Positions 59,218 to 64,000 of a stretch of 64,000 bases of DNA are shown here, in pieces. The translations under genes and the position numbers were made by a program. This DNA is from Rhodohalobacter mucosus (GTDB taxonomy: Bacteria > Bacteroidota > Rhodothermia > Balneolales > Balneolaceae): positions 310,001 to 374,000 of the forward strand of contig NZ_QGGB01000002.1 in the NCBI RefSeq assembly GCF_003150675.1, read 5' to 3'. Below the pieces are notes generated by a model, which was not told the origin of the DNA, searched no databases, and worked only from the letters and a program-made list of their open reading frames with translations. Each line of letters opens with the position of its first letter. Position 1 is the stretch's first letter.

Positions 59218-62200
59218 TTAATAATCGTAGTTCCAACGCAGGTCTATACCCTCCCTGGAGTCGTCACCCTGGGTAATGATAAGTTCCAGGTTCTCCCTGA
59301 GCAAATATTCAAGAATAAAGAGGGTTTTGGGTTTTGAACTGCCTATTTCATTCAAAATTGCAAAAAAGGTGCGCTGGTTCAGATACCATCCGGTTTTAAC
59401 GGAGGTGGTACTCGACGAACCGCTGCCGGTATTGTCAATCTCTACCACGTCAATTCCAAGCTGCTGAGACGCGAGCAGTTCAACCCTGTCGAGAAGTACA
59501 TCCAGGGCGATATCCGCCGCCGAGGGGCTGCTGCCGGACCCTGCAACAACTTGTTCCCATGACTCCAGTTCATAAAACGGTTTCCCAAAAAGAGTATAGC
59601 TAATGATATCCTGCAGCTCCAGCTGAGGTTCGCTGTCGAACCTGAATTCGGGATTTTGCGCCGTCCCTTCTATGATATAAAAAATTCGCACATCCTGGCT
59701 TTGGGGAGGTTCGTACCGGGTAACAACATTCAAACCCGGGTCGTCTGCGGGCCCGGTAAAAGTGACACTGCCCTCATCCAGGACGAAATTTTTACCGAGT
59801 GGTCGCGCATAGCCGCTTTCCGCAAGCAGGCTCCCAAACATCTGAAGATCCTGCTCTCTGTTTTTAACCAGATCTACGCTCCCGCCCAGTTCGATCTCCA
59901 TATCGAGGTACTGTCTGTTGCGAATCTGAAATTCTCCTGGAAAGCTTATGTTCATCTCCATGGCAAGCGATTCGTAAAACTCAACGGGTTCTGCTTCCTC
60001 CTCTTCCTCAAGCCTTACATCTTCAACCGCAGTTTCCCCAAAATTCTCCAGATTAATAAATCCGCTTACGAACGTAAGACCACCCCGAAGATCCGGTTCC
60101 TGAAACGTGCCGCTAAGCGATGCATCCAGATCGATTAATGCATTATATTCGGAACTGTTCGCTGCCCTGAACCGGTCTCCACGTATCGTTAGATCTATCT
60201 TTCCGGGAGTCAGGTTTTCATACATAAGAGATCCGCTCGCACTGATCTGCCCCGGTCCGCTGTTCATAGTAAATTGTTGGAGATCCAGCCTGTCGGGCTC
60301 TACATTCATAAGGGCACCGATTTGTGAGATTGTAATTCCGGCAGGCACAATTCGAACCGATCCATCCGAAAGCTCCATTCTTCCACTGGGTTTAAGATTT
60401 CCGATTGTACCGCTAACCGACACATCCCCGTTGAGCATGCCTTTCACCTGCCGTACCATCCCCGGGTCTGCAAAATCATTGATTACCGCAAGGTTGAAAT
60501 TATCCGTAGTCAGATCGATCGAGACGCTGTCATCATCAGCAGGCAGTACAACTTCAGCGCGTTTCAGGTCAATTATCAGCGGTGCTGCTGCATCGAAACG
60601 GAGCACAGGGTCTTCCTGGGCCACAACCAAACCGTCGAGCCTGAACTCTTCTACATCGTGTATGTAGCTAAGGTCCACATCCACTGAATCAATTCTGATG
60701 CCGGAAAGCACACCTTCGCGCAGCTGAAACCTTCCGTCCAGCTGAGGATTGCCAGCTTCGCCGGAGAGATTGGCAATAAAATTCATGCGGGCTTCGGTAT
60801 CCGTACTACCCGGCTCATACCCCTGATTGGCAAATCCGAGCAGGTACGACAAGTCTGTTTCCACCAATTCAAACCTGCCCTCTATTTCACGGTCAAAAAA
60901 ACGATCGTCGAAGGTCAGGGGATCGCCTGGCAAATAGGGAATAAGCAGACTGCCCTCAAATATTCGCCCTTCCCTGTGCCATCCTGCCATATGGCCGTTG
61001 AGCCACTCATTCTCAATCTGAAGATCGAATCGAACTGAATCCATCTCACCTCCATTAAACGTAAATCCGGTTACGTCTGCTGCTGCTCTCACGGAAAGAA
61101 TGTCGGGACGCCTGTTGATGTATGCACTCCCGGAAAGCGTTCCCTGAAAAAGCGGGTCTTCCATCATCACAGACTGGATGGCACTCAGGTTAAGATTTTC
61201 AGCCTCCAGCCCCACTTCCTGCCGCGTGGAATCGATTCCTGGGATCCAGAGGGATAGATATGCCGTATTGCCGGGGCTTTCAATTCTCATGGTGTCGCTG
61301 CGAACGGTACCTTCTTCAATGTATAAACCAAACGGCTCATCCAGGGATAGAGTCCGTTCCCGGGTTGTAAAATTGAGCCTGTCAGTTCGAATTCTAACCA
61401 ACGACGAATCGGCCCTGAAATCACCTTGCTGCGAAATTGAGTTTCTCTCATCGCCAACAATTTCGAAGCCCATCCTGCCCATTATCTGACCGCCGGAAAA
61501 AACAGGAACGAGATTAATCGAGATGTCCTGCAGTTCAAACTCATTAATTACAGGCTGAATTACTTCAATTTGAAGCTCTGCCTCAGTCTCATTTTTCAGG
61601 AATGCCGTTGCGCTGCCATTCAATTCCGTGGCGCGAAAGAGGGTATCGACCGCAATTTCGGTGAGTAACGCTTCCGCATCAAACTGCAGGATACCGGTAT
61701 TATTTCTGGTCAGGCTTCCCTGAATGGATCCTTCTGATCGAAGGTCAGTCAGTCCAAACTGAGCGGCAATCGGGTCAAGATTTTTAAGACGGGCTGTAAA
61801 ATCGAGCGTATTGGATGGATTTGTAATCTCAAACAGATGCTGGTTCAATGTAATTGATGCGTCCGCAATCGGACTCTCAAGTTGTGCTTCTTCAACAATA
61901 AAGCGGCTGTTTTCAACTCTGAATTGAGCCCGAAGGGTTTCGATCTCTTCACCATTCACAAAACTTGAATCGAATTGCATCACTGCATTCACGCTCATAA
62001 ACTCCGGATCAAACAGCATACCGCTTCCGCTAAAAGCACCATTGAGGCGGGTCGGCAATAGTTCCGTTTCAGCATATGTAATCTCGGCGGCATTAAATGC
62101 ATTTAACATAATGTCAAAATCATAGGCCGGTTCGGCCTGCCAGTTCCGGACCTCCGCATTTAGAGTCACTTCACTTTCCTGAAGAAGAAGGCCTGCAGAT

Positions 62201-63699
62201 CCGCTTATCCGTCCCGGATCAATATTGCCTTCAAAAATAAATGAGGCGAACTCCTGACTCCCGACCCTGTCGCCGTCCACCCTGATTTCAGCGGACGATT
62301 CAAACCTTTCCCGATCAAAGCCGATGCCGCTGAGCTCTGCCAAAATGTTGAGATTGCCTTCATATTCGTCATTGTTCAGCCAAAGCGCCGGGTTGATGCG
62401 GCTCCCCTCAATGCGCCCGTTCCATTGCGGCTCATCGCTAAAAATTTCAGCTGCATCAAATGAGTAACGTAAATTCTGGTCATCAAGAGTAATTGCACCG
62501 GTTGCGTCAACCTTCCCTTTCCCGAGTTGATGGCTTACTGTTGTGCTGCTCATCCTGTGATCCCCTGCGATGACTTCATTAAGACTGAGATCACCGCTCC
62601 ATACCATCTGCTCCGGATTTTCAGGCATGATATTTCCCTCTCCGTTATAGCTGAAGCGGCCAACGCGGGGAAAATCTTCATTACCCGTCAATACCGGTGA
62701 ATCAAGATTTTCAATTTCCATATTCAGTGCGGTCAGCATTATCGATTCACCAACCGAACCTGTGACGGCAAGCCGGAGGGATTCAAGCCCATCTGCCTGC
62801 GCATGCATCGAGAGCGTAAGCTCACTCAATGAGCCCGATGCCCCCAGATTGACCTCAAGGTCGCTTGCAAGAGGGAAATCCTCCATGTACACAGCAATGT
62901 CTCTCCATGATATCCGGTTCAGTCCCGATTGGGCCCTTACATCTCCATCCGTACTGTACGAACCCGCAGCCTGAACAAGGGATCGTCCCGTATTTAGAAC
63001 GAATGATTCAAGCGTTATGCGTCCTCCGTCAGCACTTCCCTCTGCCATCAGACGTACCGACTCGGGAAGCCGGTCTTCCTGCAGATAAAGCTCAAGCTGA
63101 CGCAGATTTCCATAAAACCCTTCTTCCCCGACACCTGCAGAAGCCTCAAGATCAATGTCTGTAATATTCAGATAGCCATCCGGCAGAAGCTGTTCCGATC
63201 GGATATACAGAGCCCCGTTTTCAAGACTGAATGTTTCCAGCGCCCACTGCAGGGTTTCCGCAGGTTCTGTTTCATCGGCAGATGCATCCACAAGCTTCAT
63301 TATATTCCATACGCTATCCTGCTCCTGCGTCACATATACATTCAGGCCGCTTATTCCGGCCTCATCGATCGTGTGAGGCGACCATAAAAGCGCCCAGATC
63401 CCATATTCAACACGGAGTGAATCAAGACTGAGAACGGTTTCACCATTCTGATCCTGCAAAACGGCGCCGGTAACGGCAACTCCGTTTAACAGATCGCCGC
63501 TTATGGAATTTATGCTCAGATTACCGTTCAGAAGGGAATTCGCCTGCTTTTCCGCTATTGGGCGCAGCCGATCGAACAAAAAATCACTTTTCAGCAGCAG
63601 CCGGAGTCCGGCCAGGATTACAACGGCTACACCCAATGCAATAACCCACCTTTTCCAGCGGCTCCGTTTCACTTCGCTATGTTTTCCGTTTTCGCTCAT
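59218..63699 (-). CDS. tamB: TamB, translocation and assembly module subunit
   Basis: A 1493-residue inner-membrane-anchored protein. An N-terminal helix (RWVIALGVAVVILAGLRLLL) is followed by a very long beta-rich, AsmA/TamB-like groove spanning the periplasm, and by the C-terminal DUF490 domain (FVLDEGSVTFTGPADDPGLNVVTRYEP, then LGIDVVEIDNT, TSVKTGWYLNQRTFFAI). TamB works with the TamA barrel in outer-membrane protein assembly and in phospholipid transport to the outer membrane. It starts 11 bp after the TamA stop, so they form an operon. The length is typical of Bacteroidota TamB. Confidence 0.94.
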   Translation of the reverse strand: MSENGKHSEVKRSRWKRWVIALGVAVVILAGLRLLLKSDFLFDRLRPIAEKQANSLLNGNLSINSISGDLLNGVAVTGAVLQDQNGETVLSLDSLRVEYGIWALLWSPHTIDEAGISGLNVYVTQEQDSVWNIMKLVDASADETEPAETLQWALETFSLENGALYIRSEQLLPDGYLNITDIDLEASAGVGEEGFYGNLRQLELYLQEDRLPESVRLMAEGSADGGRITLESFVLNTGRSLVQAAGSYSTDGDVRAQSGLNRISWRDIAVYMEDFPLASDLEVNLGASGSLSELTLSMHAQADGLESLRLAVTGSVGESIMLTALNMEIENLDSPVLTGNEDFPRVGRFSYNGEGNIMPENPEQMVWSGDLSLNEVIAGDHRMSSTTVSHQLGKGKVDATGAITLDDQNLRYSFDAAEIFSDEPQWNGRIEGSRINPALWLNNDEYEGNLNILAELSGIGFDRERFESSAEIRVDGDRVGSQEFASFIFEGNIDPGRISGSAGLLLQESEVTLNAEVRNWQAEPAYDFDIMLNAFNAAEITYAETELLPTRLNGAFSGSGMLFDPEFMSVNAVMQFDSSFVNGEEIETLRAQFRVENSRFIVEEAQLESPIADASITLNQHLFEITNPSNTLDFTARLKNLDPIAAQFGLTDLRSEGSIQGSLTRNNTGILQFDAEALLTEIAVDTLFRATELNGSATAFLKNETEAELQIEVIQPVINEFELQDISINLVPVFSGGQIMGRMGFEIVGDERNSISQQGDFRADSSLVRIRTDRLNFTTRERTLSLDEPFGLYIEEGTVRSDTMRIESPGNTAYLSLWIPGIDSTRQEVGLEAENLNLSAIQSVMMEDPLFQGTLSGSAYINRRPDILSVRAAADVTGFTFNGGEMDSVRFDLQIENEWLNGHMAGWHREGRIFEGSLLIPYLPGDPLTFDDRFFDREIEGRFELVETDLSYLLGFANQGYEPGSTDTEARMNFIANLSGEAGNPQLDGRFQLREGVLSGIRIDSVDVDLSYIHDVEEFRLDGLVVAQEDPVLRFDAAAPLIIDLKRAEVVLPADDDSVSIDLTTDNFNLAVINDFADPGMVRQVKGMLNGDVSVSGTIGNLKPSGRMELSDGSVRIVPAGITISQIGALMNVEPDRLDLQQFTMNSGPGQISASGSLMYENLTPGKIDLTIRGDRFRAANSSEYNALIDLDASLSGTFQEPDLRGGLTFVSGFINLENFGETAVEDVRLEEEEEAEPVEFYESLAMEMNISFPGEFQIRNRQYLDMEIELGGSVDLVKNREQDLQMFGSLLAESGYARPLGKNFVLDEGSVTFTGPADDPGLNVVTRYEPPQSQDVRIFYIIEGTAQNPEFRFDSEPQLELQDIISYTLFGKPFYELESWEQVVAGSGSSPSAADIALDVLLDRVELLASQQLGIDVVEIDNTGSGSSSTTSVKTGWYLNQRTFFAILNEIGSSKPKTLFILEYLLRENLELIITQGDDSREGIDLRWNYDY

Positions 63700-63710
63700 G
63701 CACTGTTCAT

Positions 63711-64000
63711 CTAAAACGCCTGGCCTATGCTAAAATGAATTCCAATTCTGCTCCACCGGGACCCAAAGTCTGTACCTTCATAAATATTCAGATCTTCATC
63801 GGTCGGATTGAGTTTGTAGCCGATATCAACGCGAATCGGCCCGATGGGTGATTGATACCTGATACCTCCGCCCGTGCCAAACTGTATAGGCCTTTCATCC
63901 AGGCTGGTTGCATCCGCCCAGATCTGTCCACCGTCAAGGAAGGCTGCAATACCCACCTTGGGAAGAAATCCCGACAACTGCTGACGCACTTCAATATTAA
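63711..64000 (-). CDS. tamA: BamA/TamA-family outer-membrane barrel, C-terminal end only
   Basis: The final 96 residues of an Omp85-type barrel. The frame stays open to the window edge, and the residues before the GTG at 63989 (NIEVRQQLSGFLPKVGIAAFLDGGQIW) match the conserved N-x-E-x-R strand of BamA/TamA, so the gene continues beyond 64000 and the GTG is not its start. The end has the expected motifs: GGGIRYQSPIGPIRVDIGYKLN and a terminal beta-signal with C-terminal Phe (GIHFSIGQAF). Direct linkage to tamB makes TamA the likely identity rather than BamA. Confidence 0.9.
   Translation of the reverse strand, partial: NIEVRQQLSGFLPKVGIAAFLDGGQIWADATSLDERPIQFGTGGGIRYQSPIGPIRVDIGYKLNPTDEDLNIYEGTDFGSRWSRIGIHFSIGQAF

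Overview
The window looks like chromosomal DNA of a Gram-negative member of the Bacteroidota/Balneolota group, most plausibly a Balneolaceae-type organism. This is inferred from protein content only: a DUF4292 lipoprotein next to an EnvC-like LytM protein, TonB-dependent receptors with a CarboxypepD_reg domain, 6-bladed beta-propeller lipoproteins, DUF4953-type metalloproteases, Sortilin/BNR proteins, TamA/TamB, and an ECF sigma factor paired with a Ser/Thr kinase carrying TPRs. No rRNA, phage, transposase or CRISPR array is present. Coding density is high, and both ends of the window cut through genes.

Layout. 1-3024: envelope operon (TPR protein, DUF4292 lipoprotein, degenerate LytM/EnvC protein). 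3192-10036: S9D glutamyl-peptidase-like enzyme, propeller lipoprotein, YajQ, secreted trypsin-like protease. 10096-10309: tRNA-Pro(GGG) with its terminator and what looks like a duplicated terminator. 10576-22282: TonB receptor, BNR/sortilin protein, zinc metalloprotease, tandem fasciclin lipoprotein, M24 peptidase. 22353-29525: CzcCBA-type metal efflux operon with a universal stress protein and a small membrane protein. 29763-33904: lipocalin-like protein, aldehyde dehydrogenase, MaoC-like hydratase, small hypothetical protein. 34103-47854: two DPP-IV-like S9 peptidases, ExbD-like lipoprotein, exonuclease/phosphatase lipoprotein, MFS transporter, SnoaL-like protein, gamma-glutamyltransferase, then an overlapping four-gene operon (GroES-like, MBL hydrolase, zinc ribbon, P1 peptidase). 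48242-55369: AT-rich surface lipoprotein, then an ECF sigma factor, kinase and amidohydrolase. 55662-63699: KatG, matrixin-like protease, TamB, and the C-terminus of TamA.

The dominant biological theme is exported hydrolysis of peptides: at least nine secreted or lipid-anchored peptidases or related enzymes, supported by outer-membrane biogenesis and uptake functions. This fits a protein- and peptide-scavenging heterotroph (inference).

The most unusual content is between genes. About ten intergenic stretches are built from consecutive 7-bp units in which the first two bases are almost always TC (sometimes TG or TT) and the other five vary from unit to unit. The units stay in phase for up to about 160 bp. 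Some arrays are homogeneous, such as 19 exact copies of TCAGGGT (rotated) and 7 copies of TCAATAC. Others are heterogeneous but reuse the same words in the same order at distant loci. At three loci the TC strand switches in the middle, giving two outward-facing arms. Two other dispersed families, GGGATCCC-centred palindromes and TCCCCTCT palindromes, also recur. I know of no described system that explains the heptad arrays; the closest known analogy is the heptanucleotide STRR repeats of filamentous cyanobacteria.
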